From contig JANOXC010000040.1 of assembly GCA_031418215.1 (NCBI GenBank), positions 1 to 59,091 on the forward strand: a stretch of DNA of 59,091 bases. The letters are read 5' to 3'. This document shows, piece by piece, positions 18,787 through 26,421 of the stretch; within the stretch, counting starts at the first letter, position 1; the number at the start of each line of letters is the position of its first letter. This DNA is from JANOXC01 sp031418215. Its GTDB lineage: Bacteria > Bacteroidota > Bacteroidia > AKYH767-A > OLB10. A program made the translations under genes and the position numbers. Under the pieces are notes generated by a model. That model did no database searches. It was not told the DNA's origin and was given only the letters and a program-made list of their open reading frames with translations.

Positions 18787-18853
18787 GACAAATGTCTATG
18801 GCAGGCGTACCACCGGCAATTAATTAAAAGATGTGTTTATTTCACATCTGTTG

Positions 18854-18883
18854 TTGCTCATTACAAATCATTTGCTATTTTTG
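18854..18883 (+). promoter_or_regulatory. Promoter of rpsO (Bacteroidota consensus)
   Basis: TTG at 18854-18856, a spacer of exactly 19 nt, and TATTTTTG at 18876-18883 match the TTG-N19-TAnnTTTG promoter used by the Bacteroidota primary sigma factor. It lies 33 nt before the rpsO start. Confidence 0.75.
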
Positions 18884-18916
18884 CCCTTCCAAAAAATAAA
18901 TTAGATAAATACAGTC

Positions 18917-19186
18917 ATGCTGTTAACTACTGAAAGTAAGAAAGAAATTTTTAAGAAATACGGAAAAGCGGATGTGAATACCGGTTCTGCCGAAGCGCAA
19001 ATTGCCATGTTTACTGAGCGAATTAATCACCTGACAGAACATCTGAAAGTAAAGAAGAAGGATTTTTCTACCCAGCGTTCTTTGATTATGCTTGTTGGGA
19101 AACGTAGAAGCTTGCTGGATTACCTGCAAAAAACTGAAATCAGCAGGTACCGTGCTATTATTAGCGAATTAGGTATCAGAAAATAA
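18917..19186 (+). CDS. rpsO: 30S ribosomal protein S15
   Basis: A primary 16S rRNA-binding protein of the small-subunit platform, of standard length (89 residues). The conserved family segments T-G-S-A-E-A-Q-I-A and H-L-K-V-K-K-K-D-F-S-T-Q-R-S-L-I-M-L-V-G-K-R-R are present, followed by the Y-L-Q-K-T-E-I-S-R-Y-R end. The rpsO-pnp order seen here is conserved across many bacteria. A terminator-like hairpin separates the two genes, so pnp expression may depend on read-through or RNA processing. Confidence 0.98.
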   Translation: MLLTTESKKEIFKKYGKADVNTGSAEAQIAMFTERINHLTEHLKVKKKDFSTQRSLIMLVGKRRSLLDYLQKTEISRYRAIISELGIRK

Positions 19187-19208
19187 TTTATGAATTAATA
19201 GAATATAG

Positions 19209-19240
19209 AAAAAAGGCAATTTTTCAGAATTGCCTTTTTT
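19209..19240 (+). terminator. Terminator/attenuator-like hairpin between rpsO and pnp
   Basis: Arms AAAAAAGGCAAT (19209-19220) and ATTGCCTTTTTT (19229-19240) form a 12-bp stem with the U-run built into the 3' arm. It lies 22 nt before the pnp start, so it would partly uncouple pnp from rpsO. Confidence 0.85.
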
Positions 19241-19262
19241 CGTTTACAAAATAATTTTAAAG

Positions 19263-21419
19263 ATGATAAAACCTCAAGGATTTACGAAAACATTTTCGCT
19301 GGCTGATGGCCGTCAGGTAAGTATAGAAACAGGACGTCTTGCCAAACAAGCAGATGGATCTGTTGTGGTGCGAATGGGCGATTGTATGTTACTGGCAACA
19401 GCTGTCTCAAGTCAAACCGCCAAAGAAGGAGTCGACTTTTTACCCCTCACAGTTGACTATCAAGAAAAATATGCTGCTGCAGGAAGGTTTCCCGGTGGTT
19501 TTTTCAAAAGAGAGGCTCGCCCCTCAGAATATGAGATCTTAATTTGTCGCTTGATTGATCGCGCACTAAGACCTTTATTTCCAGATGATTATCATGCTGA
19601 TACTCAAGTAATGATTTCATTGATTTCTGCTGATAAAGACATTATGCCTGATTGCCTTGTTGCATTGGCGGCATCAGCAGCTTTAACTATTTCAGATATT
19701 CCTTTTAACGGCCCTATTTCCGAAGTAAGGGTAGCCAGGGTCGATGGAAAACTAATAATCAACCCAATAATTTCCGATATTGAGCGTGCTGATATTGACC
19801 TAATTGTTGCCGCTACCGTTAAGGATATCTTAATGGTTGAAGGTGAAATGAAAGAAGTTTCTGAAGTAGAAATGGCAGAAGCCATCCGTTTCGGACATGA
19901 AGCCATTAAACAGCAATGTCAGGCGCAACTTGAATTAGCAGCGATGGTTGGGGAAATAAAAAAGCGTGAATATTCCCATGAAACCAACGATGAAGAACTG
20001 AAAAAGAAGGTTTGGGATGCAACTTATACTAAAGTTTATGCTGTTGCAGGTTTAGGAAATCCTGATAAACATGCCAGGAAAGAGGCTTTTAATGCAGTGC
20101 TGGATGAGTACATAGCAACATTAGCACCGGAAGAGTTGGAAGGTAAAGAATCGTTACTTAAAAAATATTACCATGATGTTGAGTTTCATGCTGTTCGTAA
20201 CCAAATTCTGGATGCCGGTAAGCGTTTAGATGGTCGTAAAACAAATGAAATCCGTCCTATATGGAGTGAGGTCAATTACCTTCCCTCTGCTCATGGATCT
20301 GCTGTTTTTACTCGCGGTGAAACACAATCATTAACTACTGTTACCTTAGGAACTAAATTGGATGAGCAGATTATTGATGGAGCCATGTTTCATGGTACCA
20401 ATCGTTTCCTGTTGCATTATAACTTCCCCGGGTTTTCTACCGGTGAAGCGAAGCCAAATAGAGGAACAAGCCGTCGGGAAGTGGGACATGGCAACCTTGC
20501 CATGCGTTCAATAAAGAAAGTATTACCGGGCGATGATTTAAATCCTTATGTGATAAGAATTGTTTCCGATATATTGGAGTCCAATGGCTCCTCTTCTATG
20601 GCTACTGTTTGTGCTTCCAGTTTGGCTTTAATGGATGCAGGCGTTAAAATTACAAGCCCTGTTTCCGGTATTGCAATGGGGTTGATCAGTGATGGCAAAG
20701 GACGATTTGCCGTATTATCAGATATCCTTGGTGATGAAGATCATTTAGGTGATATGGATTTTAAAGTAACCGGAACCGAGAAGGGAATTTGCGCTTGTCA
20801 AATGGATTTAAAAGTTGATGGCCTTCCTTATGAAATATTATTACAGGCCCTTGAACAAGCGAAAGCTGGTCGTCTTCATATTTTAAATGAAATGAAACAG
20901 ACAATCACTGAGCCGAATGAAGATTATAAACCACATGCACCACGTATTGTTGTTTTGCGAATACCTAAAGAGTTCATCGGCGCTGTAATTGGTCCCGGAG
21001 GAAAAATTATTCAGGAGATGCAGCGTGAAACAGGTGCTTCCATTTCAATTGATGAAGTTGGTAATGAAGGGGTAGTTGAAATAGCATCAAGTAATAAGGA
21101 ATCATTAGATGCTGCAGTTGGAAAGATTCGTGCAATCGTTGCTATTCCCGAAGTTGGTAAAGTTTACCAGGGAAAAGTAAAGAACATCATGGCCTTTGGA
21201 GCCTTTGTAGAGTTTATGCCGGGCAAAGATGGCTTGTTACATATCAGTGAGATCTCTAATGAGCGCTTAGATACTATGGAAGGTGTTTTGAAAGAAGGTG
21301 ATAAGATTGAAGTTAAATTAATTGAGGTAGATAAGAAAACCGGTAAATTTAGGCTGTCACGTAAGGTTTTATTGGAAAAAACTCAACAACGGACCGCTCC
21401 TGCTGCAACTCAATCATAA
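19263..21419 (+). CDS. pnp: Polyribonucleotide nucleotidyltransferase (PNPase)
   Basis: A phosphate-dependent 3'-5' exoribonuclease of RNA turnover. The start ATG 19263 (M-I-K-P-Q-G-F) is preferred, because the upstream in-frame TTG at 19230 lies inside the hairpin. Domains in order over 718 residues: first RNase PH-like domain, alpha-helical linker (about 235-315), second catalytic RNase PH domain with F-T-R-G-E-T-Q-S-L and D-I-L-G-D-E-D-H-L-G-D-M-D-F-K, a KH domain (G-A-V-I-G-P-G-G-K-I-I) and a C-terminal S1 domain (V-K-N-I-M-A-F-G-A-F-V-E). All expected domains are present. Confidence 0.98.
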   Translation: MIKPQGFTKTFSLADGRQVSIETGRLAKQADGSVVVRMGDCMLLATAVSSQTAKEGVDFLPLTVDYQEKYAAAGRFPGGFFKREARPSEYEILICRLIDRALRPLFPDDYHADTQVMISLISADKDIMPDCLVALAASAALTISDIPFNGPISEVRVARVDGKLIINPIISDIERADIDLIVAATVKDILMVEGEMKEVSEVEMAEAIRFGHEAIKQQCQAQLELAAMVGEIKKREYSHETNDEELKKKVWDATYTKVYAVAGLGNPDKHARKEAFNAVLDEYIATLAPEELEGKESLLKKYYHDVEFHAVRNQILDAGKRLDGRKTNEIRPIWSEVNYLPSAHGSAVFTRGETQSLTTVTLGTKLDEQIIDGAMFHGTNRFLLHYNFPGFSTGEAKPNRGTSRREVGHGNLAMRSIKKVLPGDDLNPYVIRIVSDILESNGSSSMATVCASSLALMDAGVKITSPVSGIAMGLISDGKGRFAVLSDILGDEDHLGDMDFKVTGTEKGICACQMDLKVDGLPYEILLQALEQAKAGRLHILNEMKQTITEPNEDYKPHAPRIVVLRIPKEFIGAVIGPGGKIIQEMQRETGASISIDEVGNEGVVEIASSNKESLDAAVGKIRAIVAIPEVGKVYQGKVKNIMAFGAFVEFMPGKDGLLHISEISNERLDTMEGVLKEGDKIEVKLIEVDKKTGKFRLSRKVLLEKTQQRTAPAATQS

Positions 21420-21667
21420 GATTTAATGGCTGAAATCCTTTGCTGACAGGCATTTCAACTAAATTCACAATTATTTTTTTGTAAGATTAATTTAATTGTG
21501 CTTTTGTAAAGTAAACTACTATTCATACAATTTACCACAAGGTGCAGGCTAACATGCCTGCATTTTGCTTTTTCTTACAGTGTTACTTGAAGGTGCATAA
21601 AAAAAAATGCAACCACATAGCTTCATCATGCGTTTCGCTTCTGATTTCAAACACAGAAAAGAACAAA

Positions 21668-22537
21668 ATGAGTATGCGCCAACTAAAGATTACAAAACAA
21701 GTAACGAATCGTGAGACAGCTTCGCTTGACAAGTATTTACAAGAGATTGGGAAAGTAGAATTATTAACCCCTGATCAGGAAGTTTCACTTGCACGTAAGA
21801 TAAGAGAAGGCGATCGGAATGCATTAGAACAACTGACAAAAGCGAATTTACGATTTGTGGTTTCAGTAGCTAAGCAATACCAGAACCAGGGATTAACATT
21901 AGGCGATTTGATCAATGAGGGAAACCTGGGGTTGATAAAAGCAGCACAACGCTTTGATGAAACACGTGGTTTTAAATTTATCAGTTATGCTGTTTGGTGG
22001 ATTCGACAGTCAATACTGCAATCATTAGCGGAACAAGCCAGAATTGTACGATTACCGTTAAATAAAATCGGGCATATTAATAAGATCAACAAAGCATTTG
22101 CACAATTGGAACAGGACTTTGAACGTGAACCAACCAATGAAGAAATCGCAGAATTATTAAACTTATCATTGGATGATATCATAGATACAATGCGTTCAGC
22201 CGGACGACATGTTTCAATGGATGCCCCGTTATCTCAGGGAGAAGACAGCACATTAATGGACATCATGCCAGGTGAAGACTCTGCTCCATCTCCTGAATTA
22301 AATCTGATTACAGAAAGCTTAAAAAGGGAAATAGAACGTGCAATATGTACACTTACTCCGCGTGAAGCTGAAGTGATACGTTTATACTTTGGATTAAACG
22401 ATACCCCTATGACACTTGAAGAAATCGGAGAACGATTTGAGCTCACAAGAGAAAGAGTAAGGCAGATCAAAGAAAAAGCGATACGCAGATTAAAACATAC
22501 CTCCAGAAGTAAAATATTAAAAACATACCTGGGCTAA
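21668..22537 (+). CDS. rpoD: Primary RNA polymerase sigma factor (sigma-70/SigA)
   Basis: The housekeeping sigma factor of the short Bacteroidota form (287-289 residues). It lacks the long region 1.1 and non-conserved insert of E. coli RpoD. Region 1.2 begins S-L-D-K-Y-L-Q-E-I-G-K-V; region 2 contains N-L-R-F-V-V-S-V-A-K-Q-Y-Q and Y-A-V-W-W-I-R-Q-S-I; region 4.2 has the helix-turn-helix T-L-E-E-I-G-E-R-F-E-L-T-R-E-R-V-R-Q-I. The start at 21674 (M-R-Q-L-K-I-T-K) is equally plausible; the longer ORF from 21542 is not homologous. This protein should read the TAnnTTTG promoters noted elsewhere in the window. Confidence 0.96.
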   Translation: MSMRQLKITKQVTNRETASLDKYLQEIGKVELLTPDQEVSLARKIREGDRNALEQLTKANLRFVVSVAKQYQNQGLTLGDLINEGNLGLIKAAQRFDETRGFKFISYAVWWIRQSILQSLAEQARIVRLPLNKIGHINKINKAFAQLEQDFEREPTNEEIAELLNLSLDDIIDTMRSAGRHVSMDAPLSQGEDSTLMDIMPGEDSAPSPELNLITESLKREIERAICTLTPREAEVIRLYFGLNDTPMTLEEIGERFELTRERVRQIKEKAIRRLKHTSRSKILKTYLG

Positions 22538-22618
22538 AGAACATCCCAGAGATGAAGTCTTAATTGCGAGCAATTATGTATTTCATCCAAGATTGGTTTT
22601 TGGGTTTTAGGTTGATTA

Positions 22619-22655
22619 ATGCCTGCTCCGAGTAATCGGAGTGGGCATTTTTTTG
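22619..22655 (+). terminator. Rho-independent terminator of rpoD
   Basis: A stem ATGCC-tg-CTCCGA with loop GTAA and TCGGAG-tg-GGCAT is followed by seven T. One TG/TG internal mismatch lies between two well-paired segments. Confidence 0.85.
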
Positions 22656-22768
22656 TAAAATTTCTATTATTTTATCATTTTGAAGATATTCTTGATGCTA
22701 AAGAACTATTTTTTAGTGCTAATAATCAACTATTTAACAAGTTTATTTAAAATTATTAGTACTATGTC

Positions 22769-22800
22769 TTGCAAGGTACTATTCTAAAGCTATATATTTG
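22769..22800 (+). promoter_or_regulatory. Promoter of the PadR-PspC operon
   Basis: TTG (22769-22771), a 21-nt spacer and TATATTTG (22793-22800) fit the Bacteroidota promoter pattern. It is 85 nt upstream of the padR-like start. An AT-rich region around it could hold a PadR operator, but I could not define a clear dyad. Confidence 0.55.
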
Positions 22801-22885
22801 CATCACCAAATAGTAAACGTGTGGAAAGGCTATTCGCGATCCGGCCTAAAGCATCAATAGTTAAACTGATAAAACAAATCAAAAA

Positions 22886-23230
22886 ATGAGTAACCTCGAA
22901 AATACCCAGGCTCAGATGCGCAAAGGAGTTCTGGAATTTTGCATACTCAGCATTATTTCAAGAGGTGAAGCTTATCCAAGCGACATTATTGCAATGATGA
23001 AAGAAGCAAAATTAATGGTTGTGGAAGGAACTTTATATCCACTCCTCACGCGTCTGAAAAATCAAGGCCTCCTCTCCTATTCCTGGAAGGAATCAACAGG
23101 CGGGCCCCCAAGAAAGTATTACAAACTCACTCCACTTGGAGAACAAATTTTAAATGAATTAAAATCCACCTGGAGTGAACTGGTGGAAGCAGTAAACCAA
23201 ACTACTTTAAAAACTTCAAACAATGAATAA
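22886..23230 (+). CDS. PadR family transcriptional regulator
   Basis: A 114-residue winged-helix regulator. The family signature L-R/K-x-G-V-L-E-F-C-I-L-S-I-I is followed by Y-P-S-D-I-I and V-V-E-G-T-L-Y-P-L-L-T-R-L-K-N-Q-G-L-L (recognition helix and wing), then G-G-P-P-R-K-Y-Y-K-L-T-P-L-G. The C-terminal dimerisation helix is short, as in PadR subfamily 2. Its stop overlaps the start of the PspC gene by 8 bp, so it probably regulates that operon itself. The effector is unknown. Confidence 0.94.
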   Translation: MSNLENTQAQMRKGVLEFCILSIISRGEAYPSDIIAMMKEAKLMVVEGTLYPLLTRLKNQGLLSYSWKESTGGPPRKYYKLTPLGEQILNELKSTWSELVEAVNQTTLKTSNNE

Positions 23231-24959
23231 AACGGTAACAGTAAATATAGGCGGCATGGTTTTTCATATCGAAGAACTTGCCTATGAAAAAATGAAAAAA
23301 TACCTGGAAGCTATCAGGGGCTATTTCACAACTTCCGACGGCCGTGATGAAATCATTCAGGATATTGAATCACGCATGGCGGAAATGTTTAATGAACGCA
23401 TTGGTACAACCCGACAGGTAGTCACCGAAGATGATGTAGAGTTTGTAATCAATGCAATGGGAAAACCGGAACAAGTTGCCGGCGAAGACGATGAGTCGAA
23501 ACAAAATGCATATTCAGGATCTGGTTATTCAAAAACAACAGGTGAGCGTTCCTACCGAAGGCTTTACCGTGACCCGGAAGACAAAGTTGTTGGTGGAGTT
23601 TGCAGCGGATTCAGCCATTATGTGGGTATTGACCCAATTTGGATACGTCTGGCATTTGCGGTCTCCTTTTTTATTTTCGGTTCAGGACTGTTGTTATATA
23701 TAATATTAGTAATCATCATTCCTAAAGCACAAACACCGGCTGAAAAACTGGAAATGTGGGGTGAGCCTGTTAACATTAATAATATAAGAAAAACAGTAGA
23801 AGAAGAAGTTGCTGATATCAAAAGCAGGTTTAGCAACAACAAATTTAAAGGTTCAAGAAGTGGTAATAGTACCATAGCCCGTTTCTTCGAAGGACTTGGA
23901 GAAGTATTCATCGCAATCTTTAAATTTTTCTTTAAGTTTCTTGCGTTTATTTTAATGTTCGTATTGTTTATGCTAATTATAGCTTTGTTTGTTGGATCGC
24001 TTACCATTGGCGGTGTGGTAAACTGGGCTGACCTGCCGGTAGCTGTTTCAGATGCATTTCTTTCAGATGGACAGCGAATAATGGTTGTTATTTCATCATT
24101 ACTAGTTCTTGGAATTCCCGCAATCTTGTTATTATATAAATTGATAAAAAGCATCTTCAACATAAAAGTTGAAAGTCGCTATATTAATATCGCTGCCGGA
24201 ATGCTATGGTCAATTGGATTGGTATTATTGATATTCACAATTATTGATATTTCAAAAGAATACCGGAATAAAGAATCAAGCCGAACCGAAATCCCAATTC
24301 TTCAGCCTAAACATGGAACACTTTACATTGATGTTATACATTCACATTCTTACCGTGACGCTTCTTTTTATAATGACAAATGGGAAGTAAGTGATGAGTG
24401 GTCAAGTTATGATTTTAAAGACACCTTACGCATTCCAAATGTAAACCTGGATATTGTTCGTGCAGATGGCAATGAATTTGAATTATTAAAAATCACTACT
24501 GCCCGTGGTCAAGATAGAAAAACAGCATTGAACAATGCACGCCTGGTAAATCTTGACATCATACAGGATGATTCTCTGTTAAAGGTATCAGATAATTTCC
24601 CATTGTATAAAGGTGAAAAATTCAGGGGGCAAAAAATACAACTAGTATTGAAGGTGCCTATTGGAAAAAGCGTATTCCTGGCAGCCGGATCTGACGATGT
24701 TATATACGACATTAAGAATGTAACCAACACCTGGGACCATGACATGATTGGCAAAACATGGACAATGACTGAGAAAGGATTAGAGTGCTTAGGATGTAAT
24801 CTTCCGGAGGAAAACAGAAATGAGCATGTAAAAATAAATGTGAATGGAAAAAATGTTTCAATTGATGCAGTAAAAGATTCAATTGACTGGGAACATAAAA
24901 ATGTTAATATTCACATAGGTGAAGATGGTGTAATAATCGACGCTAAAGACAAGAAATAA
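23223..24959 (+). CDS. PspC domain-containing multi-helix membrane protein
   Basis: A 578-residue envelope-stress-type protein. Residues 1-90 form a cytosolic helical domain also found before Bacteroidota PspC domains (I-E-E-L-A-Y-E-K-M-K-K-Y-L). The PspC domain (about 115-180) has L-Y-R-D-P-E-D-K-V-V-G-G-V-C-S-G and I-D-P-I-W-I-R-L-A-F. Further membrane segments follow at about 230-265, 285-307 and 320-342. The last ~230 residues are beta-rich and presumably extracytoplasmic. It overlaps the PadR gene by 8 bp, giving translational coupling. The role in membrane-stress sensing is inferred from the PspC family. Confidence 0.88.
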   Translation: MNKTVTVNIGGMVFHIEELAYEKMKKYLEAIRGYFTTSDGRDEIIQDIESRMAEMFNERIGTTRQVVTEDDVEFVINAMGKPEQVAGEDDESKQNAYSGSGYSKTTGERSYRRLYRDPEDKVVGGVCSGFSHYVGIDPIWIRLAFAVSFFIFGSGLLLYIILVIIIPKAQTPAEKLEMWGEPVNINNIRKTVEEEVADIKSRFSNNKFKGSRSGNSTIARFFEGLGEVFIAIFKFFFKFLAFILMFVLFMLIIALFVGSLTIGGVVNWADLPVAVSDAFLSDGQRIMVVISSLLVLGIPAILLLYKLIKSIFNIKVESRYINIAAGMLWSIGLVLLIFTIIDISKEYRNKESSRTEIPILQPKHGTLYIDVIHSHSYRDASFYNDKWEVSDEWSSYDFKDTLRIPNVNLDIVRADGNEFELLKITTARGQDRKTALNNARLVNLDIIQDDSLLKVSDNFPLYKGEKFRGQKIQLVLKVPIGKSVFLAAGSDDVIYDIKNVTNTWDHDMIGKTWTMTEKGLECLGCNLPEENRNEHVKINVNGKNVSIDAVKDSIDWEHKNVNIHIGEDGVIIDAKDKK

Positions 24960-24981
24960 ATTTATAGTATTCTGCAAATCA

Positions 24982-25013
24982 CAGGGCAGGAATAATACTG
25001 CCCTGTTTTTTTT
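24982..25013 (+). terminator. Rho-independent terminator of the PadR-PspC operon
   Basis: CAGGGCAG (24982-24989) pairs with CTGCCCTG (24998-25005), followed by eight T. Confidence 0.9.
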
Positions 25014-25128
25014 GCCTGATTTCAGTTAACAATTATTTAACACTCCCCCTGTAACATTTATTTACCCGAAGGCGTCTTATTCATGGATCGCACCACTATT
25101 TATTTAAACAACTAAAAAAACAAATCAA

Positions 25129-25647
25129 ATGAAAACAAATTATCCAATAAGAAAAGTTGCAGCAATCGCAGCATTGTTATTAGCAACAGTACTTCCATCA
25201 GCACTAAATGCACAAAGCACAGAAATTGGTAGTGATGCGCGCGCTGAAATTGAAAAATTAAACAAATCAATAGAAACAGCAATTACCAAAAAAGCAATGG
25301 GTGATATTGCGGCAATGTACAATGAAGAAGCTACCATATTAACACCGGGTGGAAAAAAACTACACGGAAGTAAGGAAATAGGCGCATATTGGTATGCTAT
25401 GTCAGGCTGCAAAGATTTCAAATCTGAGATTACAGAACTAGGTGGAAACGGTAAATTAATCTATCAACTTGGTAAATGGACTATGACAATTGAAAAAGAT
25501 GGAAAACTGGTTACTTATTCAACCGATGTAGTGCTGGTTTGGAAGCGTGAATCAAATTATGAATACAAAATTCAGTTGAGTAGTTTTAATAATAGTGTTG
25601 CTGTAAGTGAAAGGGAAATTCTTCCTAATTCTGCTGAAGCGAAATAA
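25129..25647 (+). CDS. Secreted DUF4440/SnoaL-like (NTF2-fold) protein
   Basis: A signal peptide (residues 1-29, ending L-N-A-Q) is followed by a ~140-residue NTF2-like cone fold: a helix with I-E-K-L-N-K-S-I-E-T-A-I, then D-I-A-A-M-Y-N-E-E-A-T-I-L-T-P-G-G and G-S-K-E-I-G-A-Y-W, a typical DUF4440 start. Such domains bind small ligands or act as isomerase/hydrolase-like enzymes; the substrate is unknown. The gene is monocistronic, with its own terminator. Confidence 0.83.
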   Translation: MKTNYPIRKVAAIAALLLATVLPSALNAQSTEIGSDARAEIEKLNKSIETAITKKAMGDIAAMYNEEATILTPGGKKLHGSKEIGAYWYAMSGCKDFKSEITELGGNGKLIYQLGKWTMTIEKDGKLVTYSTDVVLVWKRESNYEYKIQLSSFNNSVAVSEREILPNSAEAK

Positions 25648-25676
25648 TGTTGTTGTTGTTGTACTTTAAGTTTATG

Positions 25677-25708
25677 AATACAGCCGGTTTTTCCGGCTGT
25701 ATTTTTTT
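25677..25708 (+). terminator. Rho-independent terminator after the DUF4440 gene
   Basis: A perfect 11-bp stem, AATACAGCCGG (25677-25687) and CCGGCTGTATT (25693-25703), with a T5 loop and a T-run. Confidence 0.93.
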
Positions 25709-25756
25709 ATATAGCTAATTAATCAATTAGACTCATCTTTATTAAGGATTCAACTA

Positions 25757-26326
25757 CTATAAGTTTTTCAATATTTCCTTATCAAAAGGACCAACCAATT
25801 GAGAAAAATAATTTAACAACCGGCCATTCTCATCAACTAAATATTTACAAAAATTCCAGGAAGGTTGCTCATTACACCACCCATTAAGATTTTTATCAGA
25901 TAACCATTGATATAATGGATTCCTGTGTTCACCATTAACTGATGATTTCAAAAATAATGGGAAGGTAACATTATATTGTTCTGAACAAAATATTTTTATC
26001 TGTTCATTGCTGCCAGGCTCCTGGCGACCAAAATCATTGCTTGGGAATCCCAATATCATTAGTTTAGGTTGATGGGTTTTATACAATTCCTGTAATTGGG
26101 TATATTGAGGGGTATAACCACACTCAGAGGCTACATTAACAATAAGCAATTTATAACCCTTATATTTAGAGAGATTTTCAAGATTTCCATCAATATCTTT
26201 AACACTGATGTCATAGATGGCATTAGCTGGAATATTATTATTGGAAGGTGCTGAAAAGATTTTCTTAGCAATGAAAAGTTTTACTAAAGGGCTGAATATT
26301 TGCTTAAGCTTAAGTGGTATCAACAT
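25757..26326 (-). CDS. Glutathione peroxidase-like thiol peroxidase
   Basis: Reduces hydrogen or lipid peroxides. The catalytic tetrad can be placed at Cys69 (N-V-A-S-E-C-G-Y-T), Gln102 (F-G-R-Q-E-P-G), Trp157 and Asn158 (W-N-F). The peroxidatic residue is Cys, not selenocysteine. Cys114, 45 residues later, is at the spacing of the resolving cysteine in thioredoxin-dependent members, so thioredoxin rather than glutathione is the likely reductant. Cys151 and Cys160 are extra; Cys160 replaces the usual Thr of W-N-F-T-K. Residues 1-30 are a hydrophobic/basic extension that may be a weak membrane anchor. Confidence 0.93.
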   Translation of the reverse strand: MLIPLKLKQIFSPLVKLFIAKKIFSAPSNNNIPANAIYDISVKDIDGNLENLSKYKGYKLLIVNVASECGYTPQYTQLQELYKTHQPKLMILGFPSNDFGRQEPGSNEQIKIFCSEQYNVTFPLFLKSSVNGEHRNPLYQWLSDKNLNGWCNEQPSWNFCKYLVDENGRLLNYFSQLVGPFDKEILKNL

Positions 26327-26421
26327 TTAGATTTTTAAAAAACAATTTTTAAGATTAAACAAAATCTAATTCAGACTCAACAGAAATAAAGTACTTCTTT
26401 ACTTTCAAATGCTTTAAACGA

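Larger units (their letters stand above)
18591..18916. other. Intergenic region nupC-rpsO: GC-rich hairpin plus promoter
   Basis: This 326-bp gap contains a perfect GC-rich inverted repeat (18761-18786) and a full Bacteroidota promoter for rpsO (18854-18883). A 12-codon ORF, ATG 18750 to TGA 18788, is spanned by the hairpin; I do not call it a gene. The remainder is AT-rich with nothing recognisable. Confidence 0.6.

Noticed and set aside
22574..22633. Small 19-codon ORF after rpoD
   Set aside because: It runs into the terminator stem, has no homology and no clear ribosome-binding context.
23618..24163. 181-residue minus-strand ORF inside the PspC gene
   Set aside because: Antisense to the membrane helices of the PspC protein; no start context or homology.
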